Part shown: piece after piece, positions 45,330-55,013 of the stretch
How positions within the stretch are numbered: the stretch's first letter is position 1
Layout of the letters: every line of letters starts with the position of its first letter
Assembly (NCBI GenBank): GCA_905221605.1
Contig: CAJNDS010002757.1
Span: forward strand, 1 to 64,000
Source: Symbiodinium natans
Taxonomy: Eukaryota > Sar > Dinophyceae > Suessiales > Symbiodiniaceae
DNA: 64,000 bases
Reading direction: 5' to 3'
Position numbers and translations under genes: made by a program
The notes under the pieces: generated by a model
The model's input: only the letters and a program-made list of their open reading frames with translations
Databases searched by the model: none
What the model was told of the DNA's origin: nothing

Positions 45330-46304
45330 CAAAGCGGTTGAGGATGTACCATTGCTAGGATGGCGGAAGCTCACCTTCCGCCCGGTCTTAGAATGGGGAG
45401 TGGTCTTGAAGTCTTGGGATAGGGTTTAGGGTTTAGGGTTTAGGGTTTAGGGTTTAGGGTTTAGGGTTTAGGGTTTAGGGTTTAGGGTTTAACCTCAGGG
45501 CGTCGTGTGCCATGCAGCACCTTGGGGTTTACCGCCGCAACGCCCACCCTGGTTCCATGAATGATTCCACCTACTTCTCGTGGCCAAGTATTTCGGCTCA
45601 GCTGTCCCCTCTATCCCCCTATCCATCCACGAGAAGGGCCTCTTAAAGGTGCGGAAGCCTTCCCTGCAGAGGGGGTTTATAGTTAGGCTTTATAGGGTTT
45701 AGGGTCTGGCAACCCGACAAACCAAACAAAACTCACACAGAAGATGTTGGCTGAATCATCGTAACGCTCATCGCAGCCCTGACGTATTTCGGCAGCGTGC
45801 AAAAATTAGAGTATGGCTTTGGGGGGATAGTTACAGAGTATAATTATCATCGGATCAGGGTATGTTTCGCGGCATGTTTCGGGGGTATGTTTCGGGTATG
45901 TTTCGCGGCATCATGAGCTGCTTTACCTGCACTTTCGGGGGGTATGTTTCGGGGTATGTTTCGGGGTATGTTTCGCGGGTGTGCAACCCGTGTGCCCTTC
46001 TTTTTTAAACCTGGGCCCCCCCAAAAAACACAAACACCATACTAGGGGCCTTGCGCAGCAACTGCCAGTCTCGCCGTTGCAGCTAACTTTCGGCTGCTTG
46101 ATCTAAAAACACAGCGGAAGGATGACGCGGCATACGTGTAGAGTGGCTCAGATGGTAGGGTTTAGGGTTTCGAGTTAAGGGTTCAAGGTTTGAGGAAGCG
46201 GGGGGGTGGGGACGAGGGAGGGGGGGCGGCGAAATTCTCAGGACAATGACCTCAAGCCATGTTCGAACAAAACCTTAAACCCTAAGCCTAAACCCCAAGC
46301 CCAC
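45330..46304. other. Telomeric array, minisatellite, possible short exon
   Basis: A TTTAGGG array at 45420-45490 is followed by a plausible plus exon (about 45496-45661; contains GSMNDSTYFSWPS) after CCTCAG|G. A GGTATGTTTCG minisatellite lies at about 45857-45978. Otherwise nothing was supported. Confidence 0.4.
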
Positions 46305-46845
46305 ATGAGAACCGCTGGTGCTGAGTTGGCCACTCCCGCTGACGAGGTGCAAGCTGTGAGCCCGCGTAGTGGGGGTTCAATGCAGCAGCACCTTTTTGAA
46401 TGTTGAGAGGACAAGAGGAGATGGGAGTCTGTGCATGCGTGGGTACGTGGTGGCCTTGTCTTAGAGATCGTCAGGTTTGCGTTGTGGGTTGCACTGTGAA
46501 GCTCACAAACAATGCCATGTATGCAGCACGCTCATCAGGGCTGACCGCTGATTCTTTACATCCTGTTTCAAAAAAATTGCGAGACATCACTGCCACTCCC
46601 GTAATCGAGTTCCGGCATTCGACCCAGCATCTGCGCAGAACCTCCATGCTGCAGCTCAAACCACTCCTTCAATCACCCCAAGGCCCTAAACCCTAAACCC
46701 TAAACCCTAAACCCTAAACCCTATAAACCCTAAACCCTAAACCCTAAACCCTTGAGCAACCCACCTCAAATGCCCTCGGAACCCAGCCTCCTCGACCTTC
46801 GCCCACTGCAGGAAGGCGTGGCTGGCGAGAAGGCAGAGCCTTTAG
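46305..46845 (+). CDS. Unrecognised gene, three exons, 129 aa; telomere-repeat intron
   Basis: Exons: 46305-46397, 46475-46682, 46757-46845, total 390 nt, in phase, ATG to TAG. They contain AELATPADEVQAVSP, then KLTNNAMYAARSSGLTADS, then LKCPRNPASSTFAHCRKAW. The first donor is GA (LF|GAATG), the second GC; the acceptors are AG|G and AG|C. The second intron (46683-46756, 74 nt) is a run of ten CCCTAAA-type units from GCCCTAAA to CCCTTGAG. No known domain. An alternative is a longer terminal exon in another frame through 46815-47003. Confidence 0.55.
46683..46756 (+). repeat. Telomeric array forming a whole intron
   Basis: GCCCTAAA followed by nine more CCCTAAA units (one with an extra TA) and a closing CCCTTGAG. 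Both proposed splice sites are made of repeat sequence. Confidence 0.8.
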
Positions 46846-46849
46846 ATAC

Positions 46850-47651
46850 TGCACCGCAGTTTCGCAACCGTTTAAGATTTAGAAACTTACCCTCTCAGGG
46901 ACGGAGGAGTGTACTATGGTGTGCCAACAACTTCGGATTTCTAGGCCGCGAACGCAAAGTCGGACGTGGCGTACGCACAGCCCGAAACCTTCAACCTAGC
47001 TAGTTTCCTTCTGGCTGCCGAGTAGCTGAGCTTGGAGCAAGACTGGCGCTGTCCTCCTCAAATTGGAATTTTCTGGTTTGCGCTTTTGGGGCCTTTGGGG
47101 CTTTTGGGGGGCTTCGGGCTTAGAGTATCGGAGGTTTTGGCGTTTGGGGTCATGGGGGCTTTGAATTTTGGGATTTTGCACCTGCAAGGTGTGCGTGGAA
47201 ACCCATGTGCCAGAAGGTTTGCAGTACGTGAGCCTCAAACGTCTTTGGAAGGGGCGGGCCGCCAGGGTTTGCGCGCATTGGTTCTACAGGTCCTGGCATA
47301 GAATCCTGAACTCGAGGAACCCCACCCTCATTCCCCAAATTACCGGGATACCTTAAGTCATTTAAGTCTAAGTTGCTCTTACCCCCGGACAGGCCACATG
47401 CCTTTTTCAGCAGAATTGCGGGGCTGCAATCGACTGCAGATTCTCCGGGCTCCCAGTAGGGACTCTTGGCTTCTGGCTGACTAGTGTGGTTTCATAGTGG
47501 TTTCATGTATTTCTATAGAGCTTGTAGATGCTTGTATAGGGATTGTTTGAGGGTGCCGAGCAGACGAATCGCGACACGAATGGAACAGTACATTCACAAG
47601 TCCAGCGGGGTCCCCGGAGAAGTACGAAATCATATGCGACATCACTGTCGC
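46850..47651. other. Coding-like on both strands; not resolved
   Basis: Plus 47191-47356 (contains EGLQYVSLKRLWKGRAARVC) and minus 47338-47168 (contains PLPKTFEAHVLQTFWHMGF) overlap and both look protein-like with usable splice sites. 47360-47651 has nothing recognisable. Confidence 0.35.
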
Positions 47652-49010
47652 TCAGTTGCGGTAGGTCCAGTGTCTATCTGCACCTAAGCTGTCCAGCACT
47701 ATTCGTCCCCAAGTCCAGACCTGTTCGTTGTCTTTGTGGTGCGCCAAGATTGTTTTGATCAGGCCCTCACCGCCACTGGCCTTGACCTCGTCACGACAAA
47801 CCAAAACCTCCAACAAACGGGCCAAGCTGGAGAGTGCCAGGACCTGCAGAGCAGTGGCCTCCACATGCCGTCGCATGGCTTCCTTCGTCAGCATCACAAC
47901 GCGAGCGAAGTCCACGTCGCAGAGCTTCTGAGCTGGAAGGGGCCAGTCTAGCACTGACACCAAGAAGGAGATACAGCTCATCTGCAGGGAAGCATCCTCG
48001 TGCATGCCCAGTGCTGTCTCAGCACGCCTCACGCCGCTGGCCTCTGCGATCGCCATGGGTCCACGACGCCTGCGCGCCAACCCTGCCAATGCAGCGATAC
48101 CCTGTGACTGCACGCTGAGCGCCGCTCCGTGCATGTCCATGACAGAAGTGGCCGCCATGGCAATGCCTGGAACAACCAAGGCTTCGGACAGTTCACCATC
48201 CGTTGCAAGCAGCTGCTGAAGCATTGCCAGCCAGCCCAGGGCCATTTCTTCTGCATTTTCCGTGACTGGTGCTGCTGCAAGGAACTGAGAGGCAATGTAC
48301 TTGGCCTGCACGAGCTCTCCAGCTAGTCGGAGGAGCATGTCCTTGAAGGGCGTGCGCCCTGGTCCCTCAAGCGAAATAAGCTGCCCATACAGCTTCGCCT
48401 GCAGCCGGAAAAGCTCGGGGGAGAGTCGGGGAGTGTTGGCATCGGCCCTCTCAGCTTCGGCCACGAGGATACGGGCCATGGCTTCATGAGCCAACTTGGA
48501 GGTCTCTTCCGTGGCTTGTTCCAGCAATGCTGGCAAAACCTCACTTGGGAGTGCCCGAACCGCCTCCGCGGAGAAGCAGAGGTGGCAAAAACAGCGCAGG
48601 GCCATGACCTGGAGGGTGTCGCGGTCCCGGTGGAGCCGAAGAACACGCAGCATCTGCTCCACGCAGCGTGGGCTCCTCACAACTTCCAAGGGCTCGTTGT
48701 AGGCCAATGAAGCCAAGGCCCGGAGTGCTTTGGTTGCCTCATAAGGTACCGCCTCATAGTCCACAAGGTGCTGGACTACACTGGGCAGTTGGCAGCGGTC
48801 AAAGGTGCTGGCAGGACCTTTCGGAGGTTGCCTTATCGGCCCGGCCTGCGCGCTGGTGATCTGGTGTAGGAGCTGCTCCTTCTCCTGAAGCTCCTCGGCG
48901 TAGCTTGCGAGATCACTGCCAGAGATGCCCAGGTAATTCCCGCCATCTTTCACTGCGCGGACCTCGGCCAGTTCAGCTTGGACTGCAGAAAGGCGGCTGG
49001 CGAAGTCCAT
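47652..49010 (-). CDS. Armadillo/HEAT-type repeat protein, 452 aa, single exon
   Basis: Uninterrupted ORF from ATG at 49010 to a stop at 47652. After a short N-terminal coiled coil (SYAEELQEKEQLLHQI), the rest is a series of paired helices with armadillo-like spacing, for example PYEATKALRALASLAYNEP, LQVMALRCFCHLCFSAEAV and LQVLALSSLARLLEVLVC. Such folds bind proteins; the partner is unknown. In a window of split genes, the lack of introns could mean a retro-copied gene. On the sense strand a T-run followed by GCAG|G ends at 49063, 52 nt before the ATG, a good candidate for the spliced-leader acceptor; a TGA lies in frame upstream of the ATG. Confidence 0.7.
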   Translation of the reverse strand: MDFASRLSAVQAELAEVRAVKDGGNYLGISGSDLASYAEELQEKEQLLHQITSAQAGPIRQPPKGPASTFDRCQLPSVVQHLVDYEAVPYEATKALRALASLAYNEPLEVVRSPRCVEQMLRVLRLHRDRDTLQVMALRCFCHLCFSAEAVRALPSEVLPALLEQATEETSKLAHEAMARILVAEAERADANTPRLSPELFRLQAKLYGQLISLEGPGRTPFKDMLLRLAGELVQAKYIASQFLAAAPVTENAEEMALGWLAMLQQLLATDGELSEALVVPGIAMAATSVMDMHGAALSVQSQGIAALAGLARRRRGPMAIAEASGVRRAETALGMHEDASLQMSCISFLVSVLDWPLPAQKLCDVDFARVVMLTKEAMRRHVEATALQVLALSSLARLLEVLVCRDEVKASGGEGLIKTILAHHKDNEQVWTWGRIVLDSLGADRHWTYRN

Positions 49011-49055
49011 TTTGCAATGCCCGGCTGTTCCCGCAGCAAAAGGCCGAGGACCTCA

Positions 49056-49075
49056 CAAACTCCTGCAAAAAAAGG
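49056..49075 (-). promoter_or_regulatory. Possible spliced-leader acceptor site
   Basis: Sense sequence CCTTTTTTTGCAG|GAG, 52 nt upstream of the armadillo-type ORF. Dinoflagellate mRNAs receive a leader by trans-splicing at such AGs; whether this one is used is inference. Confidence 0.4.
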
Positions 49076-51135
49076 CCGATGCCTAAAGTTGCCGTCTTTG
49101 CTTTTAAACCGAATCTACTATCTCACCTGAAAATCATGTTGTGCATCTGCGAATCTAGACCCTGAACCCTCTCCTTGAGGCACAAACTTTGCACGCAAGG
49201 CCTCATTCGGCATCATGTCCGGACGTGACACCCGGTGTCCTTTTGCTAGATGAACCCTCGTCGGTCCACATGCCCAAAGGAAGTGGAGCTTTGCTCAGCC
49301 GCTGTCAAAACACTTCAGGTTTCTTAAGCATCTCGGGTACCCTTTCCAACTGGTTGTCTTAGCCACCTCCTAAATCTTTTCCATGCAACTAAACTCCAAG
49401 CCCGATAACACCCTAAGGTGTGTTGGGTTGCTGGGGTTGCCCACTCAATGCCCCTAAACCCTAAACCCTAAACCCTAAACCCTAAACCCTAAACCCTAAA
49501 CCCTAACCCCTAACCCCTGAAGCCTAAACCCTAAACCCTAAACCCTAAACCCTAAACCCTGAAGCCCCAATCTGCCGAAGTGAAGCGGCCGCCGGCCTCT
49601 CGTGCTCTGGGAATGGGGGGCCGCTTCTCGGGCCTCAGCGTGTAGCGGTTTAGGGTTTAGGGTTTAGGGTTTGGGGTTTGGGGTTTAGGGTTTAGGGTTT
49701 AGGGTTTGGGGTTTGGGGTTTAGGGTTTAGGGTTTGCACGCAACATAAACCATGGAATGCTGAAATCGTCAGGGCATTCACAATATGACGAAAAATGGCA
49801 ATGAAGAGAACGCTGAAAGAGCAAGCCCTAACAATGAAAGTAATGATAGTATTGGTATGCAACATTGAAGGAGAAGTGCCGAGCATATTGTTCCATTCTA
49901 CTCCCTGAGCGCTTTCATGCCAAAGACATGACATGCCACACATGCCACTGATGCGAACAACTGAACAGAGCCAGTGCTGCTTCATCTTGCCCCCCAATCG
50001 CCCCTGCCCGGGTGTAGTCGGTAATTGTAAGACCGCGAGGCAGCATGTTTTGCTATCCCCAGGGGCTGACCACAACTGTAGTCTCAAGATGCTCAAGAGA
50101 CAGGAATCAAAATCAGTGCAAGCATTAGCCATGATGATCCAATGTCATCTCTGGGCTCCTGAAAAAACGCCCGAAAGCCCTAAACCCTCATTCTCCTCTA
50201 ACACCCTAAAGCCCTAAAGCCCTAAACCCTAAAGCCCTAAAGCCCTAAACCCTAAAGCCCTAAAGCCCTAAACCCTAAAGCCCTAAACCCTAAAGCCCTA
50301 AGCCCTAAAGCCCTAAACCCTAAAGCCCTAAACCCTAAAGCCCTAAGCCCTAAACCCTAAAGCCCTAAACCCTAAAGTCCTAAACCCTAAAGCCCTAAAA
50401 GCCATAAACCCTAAAGCCCTAAACCCTAAAGCCCTAAACCCTAAAGTTTAAACCCTAAACCCTAAAGCCATAAACCCTAAAGCCCTAAACCCTAAAGCCC
50501 TAAACCCTAAAGTTTAAACCCTAAACCCTAAAGCCCTAAACCCTAAAGTCCTAAACCCCTCGATGTGGAGTGTTGCCGACGAGCCAAGGCCGAGGCATGC
50601 GGCTGCGATCCACCAAGTCACTGGCCTGACTTTCACGTCCCTTCTCGGGGGGGTTCTGGCAAGTGAGGGATAGGACTAGGGGGACCCTTAGGGATAGTTT
50701 AAGAGAGCCAATAGAGGGTTCAGAAGGGTTCCCGTTTAAGGGTCCCCCTTATCCTACCTAGGAACAAGAAGGATTCCAGTATTTTGGGGCTGCATCAGGG
50801 ATATTCAAATATTTCACCATTTCTGCACAACTATGTCTGCATCTGATTTGTTATATTTCCGTTTTGCTTTGCATGCATATAGAGTGTATCTATGCGGTTC
50901 AGAACGCACGTGCATATGTTTGAGAAGTTCTGTCATTAAACGCCCGAGATCCGAAAGATCCTCTTATTTTCCCTGTTGACATGCCTTGTCGCGCTGCTGA
51001 AGGTATGCATCCAGGCTGTCCACCTGGTGTCATGCAAAAGATGCTGGTACACTGGGGCTCCTTTCTACCATAGATCATCGCTAGGATTGCCTCTTGCATG
51101 CGAACGACTGATCCCTATGATAGAGAGCCTGCTGT
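49063..51135. other. Telomeric arrays; no firm gene
   Basis: A CCCTAAA array at 49452-49560, TTTAGGG/TTTGGGG at 49648-49735 and the large CCCTAAAG block at 50205-50555. Between the first two arrays, 49561-49647 reads as an exon on either strand. A foldback of the GGGACC family is at 50674-50757. ORFs at 49692-50132 and 49933-50217 overlap on opposite strands and are unassigned. Confidence 0.4.
50205..50555 (+). repeat. Mixed CCCTAAA/GCCCTAAA array
   Basis: CCCTAAA alternates with CCCTAAAG in a higher-order pattern (AAACCCTAAAGCCCT) over about 350 bp, with occasional CATAAACC and GTTTAAACC variants. Confidence 0.95.
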
Positions 51136-52716
51136 TCAAGGGTCCCTGCGTCTGTGCAGTGGTGAGTTTTGAAGCCGCGTGGCGGGTCCACAGGGAAACA
51201 GCTTCTGAATGCCCGCAACCGGCTTGGCCGGGCTGAGCAGGTCGACACAGTTGCGTAGGCCTTCATGATCCTTCATGTATATACAAAGCAGGCGCCACCA
51301 TTCTCTCTCTTTGGGTAGAGGCCCTTGATAAAGCCGGGTACCTTCCGATCGGCAACTGCTTGAGATCACAGTGTTCACACGCGATTCATCGCGGATGCTT
51401 GCCGAGGTGCGTCTCACACGTTGCGGGTAAGGGACAGCTTGGCTTGAATCCCCTGAGCAACAGCCGATCATGATCAAACGTGTGCAGGCCCACATGCCTT
51501 GCAGCAGAGTGTTCTTAACCCTAAACCCTAAACCCTAAACCCTAAACCCTAAACCTTGCTTCATCTGTCCTCCCGAGGTTGCCTTCAGGGTCTTCTTCAG
51601 CTTCTGTTTCGCAGTGAGCTGCGAGTTATCAATCTCCCAAACTTCTTCCACAGCTTCGCCTTCGTCGTCCGCAAACCTGCAAAGTGTCTGTCGAGGTTAA
51701 GTCCTAAATGCAATCTAGGCAAGCACCCCTTGGCTTGCCTTTATCCGTTGTTGGAGGGGACGAATTCGGAATCAATAGGCTAGGCACTAGGCAGGGAGAC
51801 CTGGTCGACCCTCAGCCCTAAACTTAAACCCTAAACCCGACACCCTAAATCCGAAACCCTAAACCCATACACTAAACCCTAAACCCTAAACCCTAAACCC
51901 TAAACCCTAAACCCTAAACCCTAAACCCTAAACCCTAAACCCTAAACCCTAAACCCTAAACCCTATACGAGCCGGTTTCTTGCCAAGGGGCGTGATTTTA
52001 TGCGAGGCGCTCCCTTCCGAGATCTCCTTAAGCCGCCAGGGCCAGGGTGCCCCAAAAGCAGGTATGCAAACCCCAGGGGTTTAGGGTTTAGGGTTTAGGG
52101 TTTAAGGTTTAGGGTTTAGGGTTTGGGGCTTTTTTGCCACCCGGGGGTTTAGGGTTTAGGGTTTAGGGTATGCAAGAGAACTGACAACCACAAAGAATCT
52201 CCAAAGCGTCTCCACAGAATCTAAAGGCCATGACGAGGCTCGCCACGGGGAAGGATAGGAATGCCTTTTCGATCCATGCGCTTGGGCGGCGTCCCTTCCA
52301 CCTGCCTGGCATGAAGGCTTTCTAACTCACCCTTCAATGTGTCCGATCTACCAGCGGGCCTTCGGTTTAGGGTTTAGGGTTTAGGGTTTAGGGTTTAGGC
52401 TTTAGGGTGTAGGGTGTAGGGTTTAGGGTTTAGGGTTCGAAGCAAGTTTAGGAGCTGAGGTGTCTGCATTCAAGGCTTTTCAAGATCTTCGGGCATCCTC
52501 GGGAATTCGTAGGGAAGCCTGTGTCAGTGACGAGCTGCGCCAACCGTTTCGTCAGGACAGCACTTCAACATAGCGACAAACGCCGAGAAATCTCGCAGCA
52601 ACCAGTTTCCTGATCCCCCCACTAATCATCAATCCCACAAGTGGAAGCATCGGGCCCGCTTTCGGACAAGGTTCCAAGTTTGCTAAGAAACAGCACGCAC
52701 GTGCTCGCAACGACAT
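51136..52716 (-). CDS. Unrecognised gene, six exons, 267 aa
   Basis: Minus-strand exons: 52716-52559, 52518-52482, 52301-52242, 52026-51962, 51676-51555, 51497-51136, total 804 nt, in phase at all five junctions. Donors are GT, GA, GA, GT and GT. The last two donors are the first bases of TTTAGGG arrays (GG|GTTTAGGG and G|GTTTAGGG). Segments: MSLRARACCFLANLEP, LPYEFPRMPEDL, VEGTPPKRMDRKGIPILPRG, ITPLGKKPARI, FADDEGEAVEEVWEIDN followed by a Lys-rich helix, then a Cys- and Arg-containing C-terminal exon. An in-frame TAG lies 18 nt before the ATG. The last exon could be shorter with further exons. No domain is recognised. The gene is divergent from the plus-strand gene at 52780. Confidence 0.65.
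51820..51962 (+). repeat. Interstitial telomeric array CCCTAAA
   Basis: Degenerate at the left (CGAAACCCTAAACCC), then about 15 exact units to 51962. It fills the intron between exons 52026-51962 and 51676-51555 of the minus-strand gene; the donor GT is the array's own GTTTAGGG. Confidence 0.95.
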
Positions 52717-52779
52717 TAGGTTTGCTGTTACCACCTATACGCTTGCAAGCTTAAAGCTTAAGAGACTAGAGGTTTGGGC
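52717..52779. promoter_or_regulatory. 63-bp spacer between divergent genes
   Basis: Start codons of the minus gene (52716) and plus gene (52780) are 63 bp apart. On each side an AG|G lies close before the ATG (TATAG|GTG on minus, AGAG|GTTT on plus), which could be spliced-leader acceptors. A shared bidirectional promoter is inferred from the spacing. Confidence 0.35.
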
Positions 52780-53613
52780 ATGTTTTGCACAATGCTACAC
52801 AGTACCTCGCAATACGTGCCATGCTCTTTGAACAGCGGAGCGCACAAGCCCATCAAGCTCAACTTCCAAAACTTCCTTCAACACACAACACGAAGCATCA
52901 CCTCCCCAAGTAAAGCTATGTCAACATCACAGGCTTGCTTCATGTCATACATGTAATATGAAAGCAAGCGTGCTATTATCTTCGAGCCTGAGAAGTGTTT
53001 AGCGAATCTTTGGTCATTTCAAGGTTGGGGTCTAGGGTTTTCTTCCACCCACTGGGTGCAGGGTTTCGGGCTTAGGGCTTCCAAGTTTCAAGTCTAAGCT
53101 AGAGCTGTGGACGCAGCGAGATTCGAACACTTGTGGTGCCGCAGGTCCCCACAGGAGCATGCTCCAAGCTTTTAGCGCTCACCGCATCCCCCCCTAAACC
53201 CTGAGCCCCTCACCCCAAACCCTCAACTCCTCACCCTTTTGCATCCAGGCTTGGGTGAGCGTGCCGGGAAAGAGCTCATGCTGCCCAGGTTCGTTGTAAA
53301 CCCATCGCAGACAAGCACACCAAAAGAAGCAGACCGAAACACACGTGCACGTAGTTCTGCTGACTATGTTAGCACATGCGCCACAGCATCATACATCGGT
53401 GTAGGTCAACTCCTCACCCTAAACCCCTAAACCCTAAACCCCTCACCCTAAACCCCTAAACCCTAAACCCCTCACCCTAACCCTAAACCCTAAACCCCTC
53501 ACCCTAAACCCCTCACCCCTAAACCCATAAATCACAAAGCCAAGGTTCAAGCTGTGTGCCGACTGGCCAAGGCTGGCCTCGAACTCCGGGGCATCCTGAG
53601 AGGTGGAGCTTGA
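52780..53613 (+). CDS. Unrecognised gene, three exons, 116 aa
   Basis: Exons: 52780-52909, 53249-53400, 53545-53613, total 351 nt, in phase, ATG to TGA. Donors are GT(AAAG) and GT(AGGT); the acceptors are AG|G. Segments: KPIKLNFQNFLQHTTRS, LGERAGKELMLPRFVV, and the C-terminal helix VQAVCRLAKAGLELRGIL. Intron 2 contains CCCTAAAC arrays (53417-53530). The basic, Ser/Thr-rich N terminus could be a targeting peptide (inference). No family is recognised. Confidence 0.55.
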
Positions 53614-53815
53614 GATCTGAGGGTGTGTTGAAGAGAGCAGTTCTACCCTAAGGGTTTAGGGTTTAGAGTTTAGGGTACCCTTAACCTGAAACCCGTAACC
53701 CCAACAAGGGGTTGGGTGGTGTGTTGAAGAGAGTAACTATACCCTAAATCCGATACCCTGAGCCGAAGTCCTCTTGCACAACCCGCAGTGATGTGGGGCC
53801 CCTGGAACCCTAAAC

Positions 53816-53933
53816 CAAGGCGGCTGAGGTTCTCGAGGCGGATGTTGCGAGGCAGGGTCTTCGCCGCGTCGCACGCAGCATGGACTGCATGGTTGCGTTG
53901 CACCCATGCCCGCAGGCCATGGCAGATCCACTG
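53816..53933 (-). CDS. Candidate internal exon ending at a GTTTAGGG donor
   Basis: Reads RNHAVHAACDAAKTLPRN and LENLSRL, then the donor GTTTAGGG. It starts after GAGTAG. A plus-strand frame (53788-53976) over the same bases is also open, so the strand is not certain. Minus-strand sequence to the right (to 54272) contains a hydrophobic stretch that may belong to the same gene. Confidence 0.4.
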
Positions 53934-54103
53934 CTACTCAATTGCGAGCGTTACGTGGGGCGATTGCGGTAGCTGAGTTTCTATCGTGCAAACACATCTT
54001 TCGCGATCCAAAGGATGCCTGGAGCAAGCTAAACTCTTTGGACTCGAAGGGTTAGGGGGGCGGGCAGTGGCGCTTAAGAACTGAAAGTGCCCTGAAGTCT
54101 CAG

Positions 54104-54196
54104 ATGGCGGTTGCAGAGCCCGGCAGCCAAAAGAGACCAGAGCGCACGAAGTCCAAAGATGTGTCCAAACAAGACTGGCAAAGCGAAAAAGATTGA
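54104..54196 (+). CDS. Candidate small ORF/terminal exon, 30 aa
   Basis: Begins MAVAEPGSQKRPERTKS after TCTCAG and ends QSEKD then stop. Charged and natural-looking; it overlaps the minus-strand open frame 54272-53934. Confidence 0.3.
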   Translation: MAVAEPGSQKRPERTKSKDVSKQDWQSEKD

Positions 54197-54199
54197 ACA

Positions 54200-54790
54200 G
54201 CCATCCATGTTGCTGCCATGTTCTCACACGCAGCGCGTCCGATGTGAATTCAAGGGCCCTCCATTCAAGCACCCCACGAGCCGAGGGTTCAGGGGTTTAG
54301 GGTTTAGGGTTTAGGGTTTAGGGTTCGTCCAAACAAACTTTCCGTGGAAGGAAGGCACTGGGGTGCCATACTTCACGCCCATGTCAAATTCTTTCTCTTA
54401 AGTCTTCCAAATCTTCAACCAGTATGAACATGCGCTTAAGGCAAAGATGTCCAAGGTGGGGTTAAGTTAGCAATAGATCCTCGTACCCTTAAAGACCTCA
54501 TACAGACATTCTATAAAGTCTACCCATTGAAAGAGTCTTATGGGATCACCATTCACCACGCCTCCAACTCCTCGGCCGTAGGCCGGCCTTCTCATCAGTT
54601 CGGGGATGCTTCGGGTTTAGGGTTTCGGGTTTCGTGTTTAGGGTTTAGGGTAACACCCTTACACACAACAAAATTGTTCTACCCCCCCCCCCCCCCCCCC
54701 CCCGCAAAGAAAGCCCCCCCCCCCCCCCCCCCGTTTAAACCCAGGGCCCCTCGTCTAAGGGTCCCTCCGGCCAGTGAATAATGGCATGGT
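54200..54790. other. Telomeric scraps, poly-C runs; no gene
   Basis: TTTAGGG units at 54293-54325 and about 54612-54650, and poly-C runs at 54681-54702 and 54715-54732. The retrotransposon begins just to the right. Confidence 0.5.
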
Positions 54791-54795
54791 TTAGG

Positions 54796-54993
54796 TGCAA
54801 TCTGCGGGGTTCACAACCGCGGATTAAGGGAGTTGGAGCCTGGTTCACAAGGTTCCCCAGCAGGCTGCACACTGCTACTTTTCTGGCGCCTAGCGCGCAT
54901 AAGCTCAAGGGCCCTGTAGCGGCAGTACATACATGCTTCAAATGGCATGACGCTCTCGCTCCACGAAAGCATATGGAATCGCAGAACTTTGCA
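54796..54993 (-). repeat. 3' LTR of the copia element
   Basis: 198 bp, identical to 63324-63521. On the minus strand the sequence just before it is short and purine-rich (CAGGGAA), a weak polypurine tract. Confidence 0.95.
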
Positions 54994-55013
54994 TTCCCTG
55001 TACTTTAAGTTGA

